A stretch of 64,000 nt of DNA from DUTS01 sp050951605 (GTDB lineage Bacteria > Bacillota > Peptococcia > DRI-13 > DTU073), in NCBI GenBank assembly GCA_050951605.1, contig JBMNJJ010000009.1, forward strand, positions 186,001 to 250,000, read 5' to 3'. The notes under the pieces are model-generated. The model was not told where the DNA came from and made no database searches. It saw only the letters and a program-made list of their open reading frames with translations. A program made the translations under genes and the position numbers. Every line of letters starts with the position of its first letter. The stretch's first letter is position 1. Below, piece by piece: positions 8,623 through 16,946 of this stretch.

Positions 8623-8670
8623 GGTGACAAAGGTGATGTATCTTTGTCACCTCTCATGTTTTATTTTTTT
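8623..8670 (+). terminator. Rho-independent terminator after the ABC importer
   Basis: GGTGACAAAG (8623-8632) pairs with CTTTGTCACC (8642-8651), a perfect 10-bp stem. The T-rich tract starts about eight bases later (8659-8670), so termination may be less than complete toward the downstream gene. Confidence 0.65.
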
Positions 8671-8744
8671 CTTGTATTTTATCAGAAAATATGCAATAAT
8701 ATAGTTAAATAATATATTTTAGTGGAATGTGAAGGTACAATAAA

Positions 8745-9632
8745 ATGCGAAATATTTTAAAACAAGTGATAAGAACGCTAAAAAGGGATGGATATGATAT
8801 CAAAGGCTATAAGAAAATAGATATTGAAGAGATAGAACATTCTCCCGATTATTATGAAATGACACGAAACCTTAAAGAAAATTTACATAAGTTTGAAGAG
8901 GAAATAAAAGCGCTCAAGGAGCAATATAAAAAATATAGTTTTGAGTATGCTTTTCAGGAAGAGTTTGGGGAGGAATTAAGTCCTGAGGATTTTCAGTATC
9001 AAGAGAGAATTGACGCTTATTGTGAAAGGAATAAGGTTTCTCCGGAAAGATTGCATGAATTAAAGAGAGAAAGGCTAAAATTAAGAGAAAAAGTTAACAA
9101 TGAAATTTTTCATAGGGTTACATTGGCTAAGAGTATTCTTTTAATTAGAGATGGCAATTGTCCTGATTATATGCTTAGCAAGGCGGCAAGATTAGAAAAG
9201 ATATATGGTAGTCCCGATAAAGCGGCGGAGTATCAAGAAATGTTAGATAAAGTTAGAAGGGACAAAACAAAGATTAAAGAAGGGGTACGTTGGGATATTT
9301 TAAATTATACTAGTGATATGATTATCGTAAATACTGATCCTTATAATGGGAAAGAACCGGAGTTCCAAGAGAATTGGACTAAGGGAATAGATTTGGTAGA
9401 GAAAAAATTACAGGCAAAGGGGATTACCATAGAGGAGTTTGGGCATAATCAGGAAATTAGGGAAATTTGGACTGAAGTAAATAATCAAATGAAGCAGGAA
9501 AGAAATGAGAGAGTCACATTGGAACAATTTTGTAATCGTGCTCAAAAGTCTGCTTTATCCGTTCAGGCGTCCCGGCAAGAAATAACGGAAAAGGTACCAC
9601 AGGAGCAAGAGGTGCGGAGATCAGATAGATAA
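8745..9632 (+). CDS. Charged helical protein with terminal-arginine tail, member 1 (candidate T4SS substrate)
   Basis: Not a family I recognise. It has 295 residues, very rich in Lys and Glu, with no signal peptide or membrane segment. Three segments recur in its paralogues: a helical stretch ending KKYSFEYAFQEEFGEEL (to about residue 75) with YCERNKVSPERL after it; IRDGNC near residue 137; and a NxDPYNG...NWTKGIDLVEKKLQAKGI segment near residues 195-228. The C-terminal ~25 residues differ in composition: polar, then basic, ending EVRRSDR. The same kind of tail closes the four other members in this window. The gene is first of a row of three with 40-50 base gaps. That it is secreted is inferred only from the tail and the nearby VirD4 gene. 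Confidence 0.75.
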   Translation: MRNILKQVIRTLKRDGYDIKGYKKIDIEEIEHSPDYYEMTRNLKENLHKFEEEIKALKEQYKKYSFEYAFQEEFGEELSPEDFQYQERIDAYCERNKVSPERLHELKRERLKLREKVNNEIFHRVTLAKSILLIRDGNCPDYMLSKAARLEKIYGSPDKAAEYQEMLDKVRRDKTKIKEGVRWDILNYTSDMIIVNTDPYNGKEPEFQENWTKGIDLVEKKLQAKGITIEEFGHNQEIREIWTEVNNQMKQERNERVTLEQFCNRAQKSALSVQASRQEITEKVPQEQEVRRSDR

Positions 9633-9682
9633 TAGGGTGGTACTTTTGATTATATTTAAAAAAGAAAGGAAGGTGGAGTATT

Positions 9683-10774
9683 GTGGGTATGCAAGAAAAA
9701 TTAGAAAATTATTTAGATAAGATTGTTAAGAAATTTGAAGGTAAATACACCTCTGAATATGAACGTGAGCTTAAGATTAAACTTCTGCTTGATAAGGAAT
9801 TAGAGCTTGATAAAATAGAATATCCTCCTAGTCATTATCAAAAAACAGATGACCTACTGGAAAATGCACGTTTGTATAAAGAGGCTTTAGAAAAGATAAG
9901 ACAAAAATATAGACCACATCTTTTAGATACGCGTTATTTATATGGTGATGAATTAATCCATATGGAAATTAAGCGGGAGAGTTACTGTAGAAGATTCAAT
10001 CTTACACCCGAGGATTTAGAATATGTAATCAAGGAAGTTAAGCAAAGAATTAATGATGAGGCTAGACTAGCGGAAATTAATTTTAGGATTAGAGATGATA
10101 ATTGTGCTGTGTATGAGCTTGAAGAAGCATTAGAATTAGAAAAAAAATATGGAAGTAAAGAGCGGGTAGCTGAGCTAGGGAAAATGTTGGAAAAGGCAAG
10201 AGCTAAGTGGGAAAAAATTAACCGTGACAGAATAATAAAAATTAGTCATAGAAATAATGCCAAATGGAGTATTACACTTGGTGTAATGTCTGATCTTAAG
10301 TATAATGTTAATCCTCGTGGGGGAGAAGAAACAAGACCTAAGTATCAGATTAACTGGAAAAAAAAGTTAGATTTATTAAAGAAGAGACTAAAAGAGAAAG
10401 GTATCTATTTAAACGAGAAGTATGAGGCTGACCAGAAACATGAAGCTGTAATTAAGCAAACCTGGGAAGAGGTAAATGAGGAGATAAGAAAAGAGCAGGA
10501 TAAGAAGCTCGGTATTAAAGAATGTGATCTTCCTCCTTTTGACCATGATAAGTTTAATGCAGAGCTTTTGAGAAGGTATCCCGATCCAAGAAGAATGAAT
10601 TTTAGTACAGAGAAATTTAACAAAATTAGAAGGGATTTTTATCAACGACAAGTTGAGGAATATGAAACGAATAATCCTCGCGGTTTAGAGGAATATGCTA
10701 GAGATTCGCAGAAATTGGCAAATAGAACAGTAGAAAGAAGAACGTCGGAGAGGTCTGACTTCGGTGCTAGGTGA
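9683..10774 (+). CDS. Charged helical protein with terminal-arginine tail, member 2 (candidate T4SS substrate)
   Basis: A 363-residue paralogue of the preceding gene. The GTG at 9683 is preferred since AAGGTGG lies six bases upstream; the ATG at 9689 is further away. The shared segments are present: a helical ALEKIRQKYRPH region (about residues 60-80), IRDDNC (about 136-141), and NVNPRGGEE followed by NWKKKLDLLKKRLKEKGIYL (about 209-240). An extra region of about 70 residues precedes the tail. The tail reads KLANRTVERR then SDFGAR and closely matches member 3. No signal peptide or membrane segment is visible. Function unknown. Confidence 0.75.
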   Translation: MGMQEKLENYLDKIVKKFEGKYTSEYERELKIKLLLDKELELDKIEYPPSHYQKTDDLLENARLYKEALEKIRQKYRPHLLDTRYLYGDELIHMEIKRESYCRRFNLTPEDLEYVIKEVKQRINDEARLAEINFRIRDDNCAVYELEEALELEKKYGSKERVAELGKMLEKARAKWEKINRDRIIKISHRNNAKWSITLGVMSDLKYNVNPRGGEETRPKYQINWKKKLDLLKKRLKEKGIYLNEKYEADQKHEAVIKQTWEEVNEEIRKEQDKKLGIKECDLPPFDHDKFNAELLRRYPDPRRMNFSTEKFNKIRRDFYQRQVEEYETNNPRGLEEYARDSQKLANRTVERRTSERSDFGAR

Positions 10775-10814
10775 ACGTGTAATTATATTTTAAAACGAAA
10801 GGGGGGATGGTAAT

Positions 10815-11885
10815 ATGAAAAGATTCTTAACAAAAATTGCCGAGAAATTAAAAGGTGAAAACAAGCGTGAATCGGAAGATAAACTTGAAGTTGAACCTGA
10901 ACCTGAATTTGAATTTAAACCTCTTGCCGAACTTGAGAAAATTGAATTTTCTCCCCGGGATTGTGAAAAGACACGTGATTTTTTAGAAAATATCCGTTTG
11001 TACAAAGAAGCGTTAGAAAAGATAAGGTATAAATACAGGCTACATATTTTGGAAACGTATTATATGAATAGTGAGGAATTAATACGTAGAGAAAACTTTT
11101 GTAGAAGAAGTAATATTTCACCTGAAGGGTTAGAACGGAAAATAAATAATTTTTGTGCAAAAAACAAGATTTCAGATAAAAAGTTGTTATATATACTTAA
11201 GGAAGATGTAGACCCCGAAATAAAAAAGGAACTTGAGCAGACAATTGCTGCAGAAATTAAGTTAGAGAAAATTAAATTCCTAGGTAGAGATGATAATTGT
11301 TTTGAGGAGCGGTTTAATGAAGGCGTGGCTTTAGCTAAAGCACATCGAAGTCCAAAAGAGGTTGATGCGTTAGAAAAAATGTTGGAAGAAAATAAGGTTA
11401 AAGGGGAAGGAAATCGCATTAGAGATGGCGCAAAGTTGATGATGACACATGTTATCTTAAATGATATTGCCTCTGATGTTAATCCTTCCGGAGAAAGAAG
11501 AGAAGGAACTGAATATGCGAGTAATTGGAAGAAAAAGCTGAATTTATTAAAAGAGAACTTAGGGGAAAAGGGAATATATTTAGATGAAAGGTATGAGGGG
11601 CATCAGACTTATAAGGATGAAATAAAGCAAACTTGGGCGGAGATAAATGAGCAGGTCAAAGAAGAGAATGCCGCGAAGAGGAGTTTTGAAAAGATTTTAG
11701 ATGAAGTGTTTCGTAAGCATCCTCAAATTGGTTTGGAATATTATTGTGCAGTGTTAGAGGAACATCGGAATATGAAGAAAACCGGCGGTTTAAAGGAATA
11801 TTCTAAAGAGCCCCGGAAACTTGCCAATAAAACAGAAGAAAGCAGGCTGGTAGAGAAAAGGTCTAAGGATATGGGGGCGAGGTGA
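10815..11885 (+). CDS. Charged helical protein with terminal-arginine tail, member 3 (candidate T4SS substrate)
   Basis: 356 residues, most similar to member 2. It opens with a basic helix, then an acidic proline/glutamate stretch with alternating EPEPEFEF, then the family segments: ALEKIRYKYRLH, two SPEGL/ISDKKL-type helices, GRDDNC near residue 158, and DVNPSGE followed by NWKKKLNLLKENLGEKGIYL. The tail is KLANKTEESR...KDMGAR. It starts after AAAGGGGGGATGG, 40 bases behind member 2, so the three are probably one transcription unit. No enzymatic motif is visible. Confidence 0.75.
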   Translation: MKRFLTKIAEKLKGENKRESEDKLEVEPEPEFEFKPLAELEKIEFSPRDCEKTRDFLENIRLYKEALEKIRYKYRLHILETYYMNSEELIRRENFCRRSNISPEGLERKINNFCAKNKISDKKLLYILKEDVDPEIKKELEQTIAAEIKLEKIKFLGRDDNCFEERFNEGVALAKAHRSPKEVDALEKMLEENKVKGEGNRIRDGAKLMMTHVILNDIASDVNPSGERREGTEYASNWKKKLNLLKENLGEKGIYLDERYEGHQTYKDEIKQTWAEINEQVKEENAAKRSFEKILDEVFRKHPQIGLEYYCAVLEEHRNMKKTGGLKEYSKEPRKLANKTEESRLVEKRSKDMGAR

Positions 11886-11923
11886 AGATTGCACTGAAAA
11901 GTGGGGTCACCAAAATATTAGAA

Positions 11924-11953
11924 TTGACAAATTATTATAGTATTTGCTACAAT
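11924..11953 (+). promoter_or_regulatory. Putative SigA promoter upstream of the 61-residue gene
   Basis: TTGACA (11924-11929), an 18-base spacer and TACAAT (11948-11953), about 80 bases before the GTG start at 12035. The small gene therefore seems to have its own transcription start. Confidence 0.6.
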
Positions 11954-12034
11954 ATTATTCAATAGTAAACATACATTAGTTTTGTTTTATAATATGTAGT
12001 TATTAAAAAATAGAAAAAGAGGAGGTGTTTAGTT

Positions 12035-12220
12035 GTGGCTAAAAAATTATGGGGAAAATCAGGAAGAACTTGGTCTGATAAAGAACTGAAAGATTTTTAT
12101 ATGTCAGCAAAAGATGATAGACCCGGGTTAGAGGAAAAAACAGAAATTGCTCGGCAAGGTAAAAATCCGACACCGAGAACAGAGAAAGCTGTTACTTCTC
12201 CCGAAATTGGTGGTAGGTAA
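12035..12220 (+). CDS. 61-residue basic protein with the shared terminal tail, member 4
   Basis: GTG start after GGAGGTG. The protein is small, hydrophilic and unrecognised: an N-terminal aromatic/basic part (KKLWGKSGRTWSDKELKDFY) and a flexible proline-containing tail (PTPRTEKAVTSPEIGGR). It lacks the helical repeat body of members 1-3, but the last ~18 residues resemble their tails and end in Gly-Gly-Arg. It has its own promoter and a strong terminator. It could be a minimal substrate carrying only the export tail, or an accessory factor. Confidence 0.6.
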   Translation: MAKKLWGKSGRTWSDKELKDFYMSAKDDRPGLEEKTEIARQGKNPTPRTEKAVTSPEIGGR

Positions 12221-12238
12221 TAAAGTGAGTTTTAAATT

Positions 12239-12286
12239 AAAAAGCCTGTTCTATAACTAAATTAGTTATAGAACAGGCTTTTTTAA
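12239..12286. terminator. Strong rho-independent terminator, usable from both strands
   Basis: The arm AAAAAGCCTGTTCTATAACT at 12239-12258 pairs perfectly with its complement ending near 12284, closing in a T run. It separates the plus-strand member 4 gene from the convergent zinc operon. Confidence 0.85.
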
Positions 12287-12291
12287 GTGAA

Positions 12292-12789
12292 CTATAGTAA
12301 ATCCTTCAGTTTCTCGCGGCAGTTATTACAGTATCCATAGATTTCGACATGATGTTTGATAGGCAAAAAATCGGTATCATTTTTAATATATGCTTCCAGT
12401 TCACCGAAAGGGCAAAAGGGTAAAGGCTTAGTTTTATGGCATAAAGTACAAATCATTAGATGATAATGAGGACCTTGTTCACGAAGCTTATATTTAGTTT
12501 CCTCATTATATATTACTTTTTCGATGACTTCGTTTTTTGTAAAAATTTCTAGGTTTCTATAAACAGTAGAAAAATTCGTTTTTTTATTTTTATTTTTAAT
12601 CAGGTTATATACTTGGGAGGCATTAAGAAGTTTATAGTCAGAGTCAACAAAAATTTCCAGCATGATTTTACGGGCGGGAGTGAGTTTGAATCCTTTTTCT
12701 TTAATTTTTTTATATATTTGTTGAAGTTGTTCTTTCATGGATATTTCGCTCCAATCTTTGAGGACGCGGGAAATATTTTCTTCAATCAA
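12292..12789 (-). CDS. zur: Zur-like Fur-family zinc uptake repressor
   Basis: 165 residues. Winged-helix DNA-binding part with KGFKLTPARKIMLEIF and the recognition region FSTVYRNLEIF; metal-sensing part with GPHYHLMICTLCHK and a second pair CNNC near the C-terminus, giving the structural Cys4 zinc site of Fur proteins. The N-terminal ~25 residues extend beyond the usual Fur start. The gene ends the znuA-znuC-znuB operon and overlaps znuB by 4 bases, so it is probably autoregulated through the palindrome upstream of znuA. Assignment to Zur rather than Fur or PerR rests on this context. Confidence 0.85.
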   Translation of the reverse strand: MIEENISRVLKDWSEISMKEQLQQIYKKIKEKGFKLTPARKIMLEIFVDSDYKLLNASQVYNLIKNKNKKTNFSTVYRNLEIFTKNEVIEKVIYNEETKYKLREQGPHYHLMICTLCHKTKPLPFCPFGELEAYIKNDTDFLPIKHHVEIYGYCNNCREKLKDLL

Positions 12790-13595
12790 CCTTGTTGTTT
12801 TCTCTTGCCTAGTAAGAGGAGAAATAAAAGAATGATTACTGAAGAGAGGACGATTGTTCCCCCTGGTGCGAGGTCTAGGTAAAAAGAAGTGGTAAGACCT
12901 ATTAATACGGAAAGAATACCAAAAAAAACTGCCCAGAGCAAGGTCTTTTTAAATCCACGGGAAAGAAGAAGACTGGTGGCAACGGGGACGACCATAAGTG
13001 AAGATACTAGTAATGCACCAACAATTCTAAGTCCAATGGTAATTACCATTGCGGTGAGGAAAAGTAAGAGGTAATTGTAGTGTTTTATTTGTACTCCTGC
13101 TAAGCGAGCACCTTCTTCATCAAAGGTTAGGAAGAAAAATTCACGGTAAAAAGAAAACAAGAGGCAAAGGGAAAGCAAGGATAAAAAGGTGATTAGCAAA
13201 ATATCTTGATTAGTTAAAGTAATGATACTGCCGAATAGGAGACTGGAAATGCTTGTATCGGAAGTTTTTGTAAAACCCATTAAAACAACGGAGAGTCCTA
13301 AACCTGCAGACATGATAATAGCTAGAGAGAGTTCGGCATAATTTTGAAAGACGTTTCTTAATTTTTCTAGAAAAAAGGAGATTAGGAGGGAAAGAAAAAG
13401 GGCTAAAGGAAGGGGGCTAATCCTCCAGAGTATCCCTAATAACACGCCTGCTAAGGAAATATGAGCGAGGGTATCGCCTACCATCGAAAAACGACGTAAG
13501 ACTAGAAATGTGCCAATTGTTGGACATAAGATACCTACCAGTAAACCTACTATTAATGCTTTTTGCATAAAAGTATATTGTAATATTTCGGGCAT
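12786..13595 (-). CDS. znuB: Zinc/manganese ABC transporter permease ZnuB
   Basis: A 269-residue membrane protein of the ABC-3 family with about eight hydrophobic segments. Recognisable parts are GILCPTIGTFLVLRRFSMVGDTLAHISLAG near the N-terminus, DEEGARLAGVQ in the middle, and IGLRIVGALLVSSLMVVPVATS. It forms the membrane channel for the ATPase encoded just upstream and the binding lipoprotein at the operon head. It lies 3 bases after znuC and overlaps zur. Confidence 0.9.
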   Translation of the reverse strand: MPEILQYTFMQKALIVGLLVGILCPTIGTFLVLRRFSMVGDTLAHISLAGVLLGILWRISPLPLALFLSLLISFFLEKLRNVFQNYAELSLAIIMSAGLGLSVVLMGFTKTSDTSISSLLFGSIITLTNQDILLITFLSLLSLCLLFSFYREFFFLTFDEEGARLAGVQIKHYNYLLLFLTAMVITIGLRIVGALLVSSLMVVPVATSLLLSRGFKKTLLWAVFFGILSVLIGLTTSFYLDLAPGGTIVLSSVIILLFLLLLGKRKQQG

Positions 13596-13598
13596 TAT

Positions 13599-14279
13599 TT
13601 ACACCACTCTTAGATTTTCTTTAGGTATTTCCGTAATCTTTTTTTGGTTAACCAAAAGAAAGCGGGTCGCATAGTTAAGGACGGGTTGGAGATCATGAGT
13701 TACAGTTAGGATAGTTAGGTCTACTTGATTTAGCTCATAGAGAAGTTTGTACAGTTCTTTTTGGGCTTGGGCATCCAGATTATTAGCCGGTTCATCTAAA
13801 AAAACAATTTGCGGATTATTCAGAAGAGCGCGTGCCAGAAAAACTCGTTGTAGCTGTCCTCCTGATAGGGTTCCCAGTAAGGAATTACTTTTTTCTTGAA
13901 GTTTTACTTTTTTTAAAACGTTCCTTATTTGTTGTTGAAGATGTTTACGGGAATAATTTTTATCGAATTTGTTTTTTTGACCGGAAAGTTCTAAAACCTC
14001 CCGTACAGTAGCCGGAAAACCTTGGTTAAAAGAAGTTTTTTGGGGGAGGTAACTGATGGTTGGAGGTAAAGTTGAGGAGGTACCCATATTTACAGTTCCT
14101 TTTTGAGGTTTTAATAGACCCAGCATTATTTTAAGCAGGGTAGTTTTGGCCGAACCGTTGGGACCAAAAATGATTACAAATTCGCCTGCTTTAATTTCGA
14201 GGTTTATTTCTTCTAAAATAGGTGAATTTCCAGGATAGGCAAAAGTAATTTTTTCAAGTTGAATAATGTTATCTTTCAT
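13599..14279 (-). CDS. znuC: Zinc ABC transporter ATPase ZnuC
   Basis: 226 residues with Walker A GPNGSAKTT (near residue 40), signature LSGGQLQRV, Walker B IVFLDEPANNLD and switch histidine in TVTHD. Walker A has Ala where Gly is usual (SAKTT for SGKTT), a tolerated variant. It overlaps znuA by 4 bases (ATGA) and precedes znuB directly. Confidence 0.9.
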   Translation of the reverse strand: MKDNIIQLEKITFAYPGNSPILEEINLEIKAGEFVIIFGPNGSAKTTLLKIMLGLLKPQKGTVNMGTSSTLPPTISYLPQKTSFNQGFPATVREVLELSGQKNKFDKNYSRKHLQQQIRNVLKKVKLQEKSNSLLGTLSGGQLQRVFLARALLNNPQIVFLDEPANNLDAQAQKELYKLLYELNQVDLTILTVTHDLQPVLNYATRFLLVNQKKITEIPKENLRVV

Positions 14280-15217
14280 GGTTCCATCTCCAAAGCTGTT
14301 TGCAGATTTTTGAGGTTATCTTTCATGACCCGAAAATAGTCTTTCCCTGCTTCAAGTTCTTTTTGGCTAAGACTTCCTAGCGGATGAAGTTGAAGAATAC
14401 TTGCTCCTGTTTCTTGAGCAATGGTTGTGGCTACTTTAGGACTGAAGAGAACTTCGGAAAAAAGGTATTTGATTTTTTCTTTTTTTATTAGTTTGCTAAT
14501 TTCTTTTAATTTACCCGGTGTTGGCTCGGCATCAGCATGGAGTCCCATAATCGGTATTTGTTCAAGCCCGTATTCTTGGCAGAGATAATTGAAGGCTTGA
14601 TGGGTAACGACAATTTTCGCCCCTGAATATTTTGCTAGAGTTTTTTTGTAGTCTTCATCTAGTTCCGTTAATTTTTCTGCAAAAGTACGGAAGTTTTTTT
14701 CATAATAAGTTTTATTGTCTGGGTCAATTTGTATTAAAGCTTGTAAAATGTTTTGACCCATGATTAAAGCACAAGAGGGGCTCAGCCAAAAATGTGGGTC
14801 TATTACTTCATCTTCTTTGATTAACTTAATACCTTGACTTGCTTCGACCATCAGGAGAGGCTCCTCCTGCAAGGTATCGAGAAGTTTTTCCAGATATGGT
14901 TCCATTCCGGCACCATTATAAAGGAAGAGAGAGGCTTTACTTAGTTTGGCGAGCAATTTTGGGGAGGGTTCAAAAGAATGAGGTTCAGCTCCGAAGGGGG
15001 TAAGATTGATTACGGTAATTTTTTCTCCGCCAATTTTTTTTGTAAAGTCATAAAGCGGATAAATACTGGTGTAAACCACAGGTAAAGAAGAATTGGAAAC
15101 GTTGGTACGTTGGAAGAAGAGTTCTTTTAAGGTACAGCCGGAACTGGTTATTGTGAAAGTGACAACCAGGATAGTGATAAATAATAATTGGTTTATTTTC
15201 GAAATTTTTTTAGGCAT
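14276..15217 (-). CDS. znuA: Zinc-binding lipoprotein ZnuA
   Basis: 313 residues, cluster A-I metal-binding protein. Lipoprotein signal peptide with lipobox SSGC (Cys near residue 28). Metal ligands are visible as the histidines in GAEPHSFEPSP, DPHFWLSP and VVTHQAF, plus a late acidic ligand region. The His-rich loop common in ZnuA is absent, so manganese cannot be excluded from sequence alone; the Fur-family repressor in the operon supports zinc. The ribosome binding site is an unusual run of nine G (15230-15222 on this strand) four bases before the ATG. Confidence 0.88.
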   Translation of the reverse strand: MPKKISKINQLLFITILVVTFTITSSGCTLKELFFQRTNVSNSSLPVVYTSIYPLYDFTKKIGGEKITVINLTPFGAEPHSFEPSPKLLAKLSKASLFLYNGAGMEPYLEKLLDTLQEEPLLMVEASQGIKLIKEDEVIDPHFWLSPSCALIMGQNILQALIQIDPDNKTYYEKNFRTFAEKLTELDEDYKKTLAKYSGAKIVVTHQAFNYLCQEYGLEQIPIMGLHADAEPTPGKLKEISKLIKKEKIKYLFSEVLFSPKVATTIAQETGASILQLHPLGSLSQKELEAGKDYFRVMKDNLKNLQTALEMEP

Positions 15218-15221
15218 AAAA

Positions 15222-15282
15222 CCCCCCCCCTAAATGCAAGTCATTTGCATTTATTATACCCCTTATTTGATTTTTTAAGCAA
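15222..15282 (-). promoter_or_regulatory. znuA promoter with perfect palindrome (probable Zur operator)
   Basis: Read on the minus strand: TTGCTT (15282-15277), an 18-base spacer, TATAAT (15258-15253), then a perfect inverted repeat AAATGCAA-N5-TTGCATTT (15252-15232) that begins right after the -10 box and so covers the transcription start, then the G9 tract. A repressor bound there would block transcription. A Fur-family regulator encoded in the same operon is the obvious candidate. That the site is a Zur box is inference. Confidence 0.7.
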
Positions 15283-15320
15283 GTCCCAAGATATAACGTG
15301 TTTTTTTAATATAATTAAAA

Positions 15321-15350
15321 TTGGCGAATTATTAGTAAAATAGCTATAAT
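15321..15350 (+). promoter_or_regulatory. Putative SigA promoter of member 5
   Basis: TTGGCG (15321-15326), an 18-base spacer and a consensus TATAAT (15345-15350), 54 bases before the ATG at 15404. Confidence 0.6.
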
Positions 15351-15403
15351 ATAAGTAATAGTCTTAGATATGGTAGTTTTCAATGAAAGGGTGAAGTAAT
15401 AAA

Positions 15404-16858
15404 ATGAAAAATTTTATTAAAGAGCTTATTGAAAGAGGACATAAAGGTGAAAGTGATACAATTAAACATATTTCAGAGTGTTGTGAAGGTGCAAGTGATC
15501 TTAGAAAAATTTTGATGAGGTATCAGGAGGTTTTAGAAAAAATAAAAGCTAAATATGAGCCATATAGTTATGAATATAATTTCAAGGAAAAGTTCGGAGA
15601 GGAATTAAGTTTTGATGATTTTTATGCTAGTTATTATATAATAGCTGATTATTGCAAAAGAAATAATGTTTCTAGAGAAAAATTATATGGATTAAGGCAA
15701 GAGATAGAAGTAAAGCGAGACAAGATATTTGATGAAATTACTAAAGAAATCAGGTTAGCGGAGGTTGATGCTCTAAAGGAAATAGCAAAAAGTGGGGGCT
15801 GGGCTAGACAGAAGACTTTAATAGAGGTTATGCGCAAGATTAAGTATAATGTTAGTCCTTATGACCAAAGACCAATTCGTCAAGAAAATTTGTTGGAAGA
15901 AATGGATTTAGATTTAATAGAAGAAAAATTAAGGGAAAAAGGAATAGATAATGAAATAGAGACAGAAGAATACGGGTGGAACAAAAAAATTAAAAGGGGC
16001 TGGGATATAGTTGTAGAAAAGTTAGGAAGGAAAATTAATAAAAAGGAATATCAGGCAAGCTGTTGTCAGGAAACAAGAAATATGAGAGAAAATTTACTTA
16101 TATTTGAGGAGGAACTGAGAGAAATAAAAGCTGAATTTGAACAATATAGTTTTGAGACAGCTTGTAAGGAGAAGTTTGGTGTTGCCTTGGATTCTGATGA
16201 TTTTTTAGATAAAGAAAAAATTGATGTTTTTTGTGAGAAAAACAAGGTTATCAAGGAAGAATTATATAGATTTTATGAAGAAAGAAACCAAGAACTAAGG
16301 TATGGGGGACTTAGTAAAATTCAAAAGATAATTTCTAAAAAAATTAAGTTGGCGGAGGCTCATGTTTTTTTAAGGGATGGAAATTTTTTTGAAGGTAAGC
16401 AATTAAGAGAATTAATAAAATTAATACAAAAATATTATTATTCTGGGGCAGTAGCTAAGTTTACAGATAGGGTACAGGAGGTACAAGTAAAGAAAGAAAA
16501 ATTGGGGTTCGGCGATGAAACTGTTAGAAAAAGAATATTAACCAAAATGGTAAATAATATTAAGTCCAACATCAAACCTTATGGGGGGGAAGAAAAGTTT
16601 TCTCGAGATTGGATTAGTAAGTTGGATTCAATAGAGAATAATTTAAGAGAAAAAGGTATCGCGATAGAAGATTATGGACAAGATAAAGAACTTGAAAGAA
16701 GTTGGGCTGAAGTGGAGAAGCAATTGAAAAATGTTAAGCATAAGGAACATAACGAACGTATTCTAGATGATTGGTGTCGGAAGCAGCAGCTTGGACAAGT
16801 GACGAGGGTGGAAAGCGTTAGGAGGAGGACTTCGGTTCCGGAGAAAGATGGTAGATAA
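15404..16858 (+). CDS. Charged helical protein with terminal-arginine tail, member 5, with duplicated body (candidate T4SS substrate)
   Basis: 484 residues; the body of member 1 occurs twice. First copy: EPYSYEYNFKEKFGEEL, YCKRNNVSREKL, then NVSPYDQ and LREKGI (about residues 40-190), without the RDGN segment. Second copy: EQYSFETACKEKFGVAL, FCEKNKVIKEEL, FLRDGN (near 324), NIKPYGGEEK, and LREKGIAIEDYGQ (about 225-440). The tail is TRVESVRRR...PEKDGR. No membrane segment or signal peptide. It stands apart from members 1-4, beyond the zinc operon, with its own promoter and terminator. Function unknown. Confidence 0.75.
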   Translation: MKNFIKELIERGHKGESDTIKHISECCEGASDLRKILMRYQEVLEKIKAKYEPYSYEYNFKEKFGEELSFDDFYASYYIIADYCKRNNVSREKLYGLRQEIEVKRDKIFDEITKEIRLAEVDALKEIAKSGGWARQKTLIEVMRKIKYNVSPYDQRPIRQENLLEEMDLDLIEEKLREKGIDNEIETEEYGWNKKIKRGWDIVVEKLGRKINKKEYQASCCQETRNMRENLLIFEEELREIKAEFEQYSFETACKEKFGVALDSDDFLDKEKIDVFCEKNKVIKEELYRFYEERNQELRYGGLSKIQKIISKKIKLAEAHVFLRDGNFFEGKQLRELIKLIQKYYYSGAVAKFTDRVQEVQVKKEKLGFGDETVRKRILTKMVNNIKSNIKPYGGEEKFSRDWISKLDSIENNLREKGIAIEDYGQDKELERSWAEVEKQLKNVKHKEHNERILDDWCRKQQLGQVTRVESVRRRTSVPEKDGR

Positions 16859-16869
16859 TTAAAAATTAA

Positions 16870-16926
16870 AAAAAGGCTGTTACACAATGAACTGTTCAGT
16901 TTCCGGTGTAACAGCCTTTTTAATTT
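16870..16926. terminator. Rho-independent terminator between convergent genes
   Basis: AAAAAGGCTGTTACAC (16870-16885) pairs perfectly with its complement at 16906-16921 around a 20-base loop. A/T tracts on both sides let it serve both the member 5 gene and the peptidase gene on the minus strand. Confidence 0.85.
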
Positions 16927-16946
16927 TTTTGCTTTTTTGAGCATTA

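Noticed and set aside
12292..15217. Zinc operon as part of the candidate substrate island
   Set aside because: It is a standard znuACB-zur operon on the opposite strand, bounded by its own terminator and promoter. It is only interspersed among the substrate-like genes.
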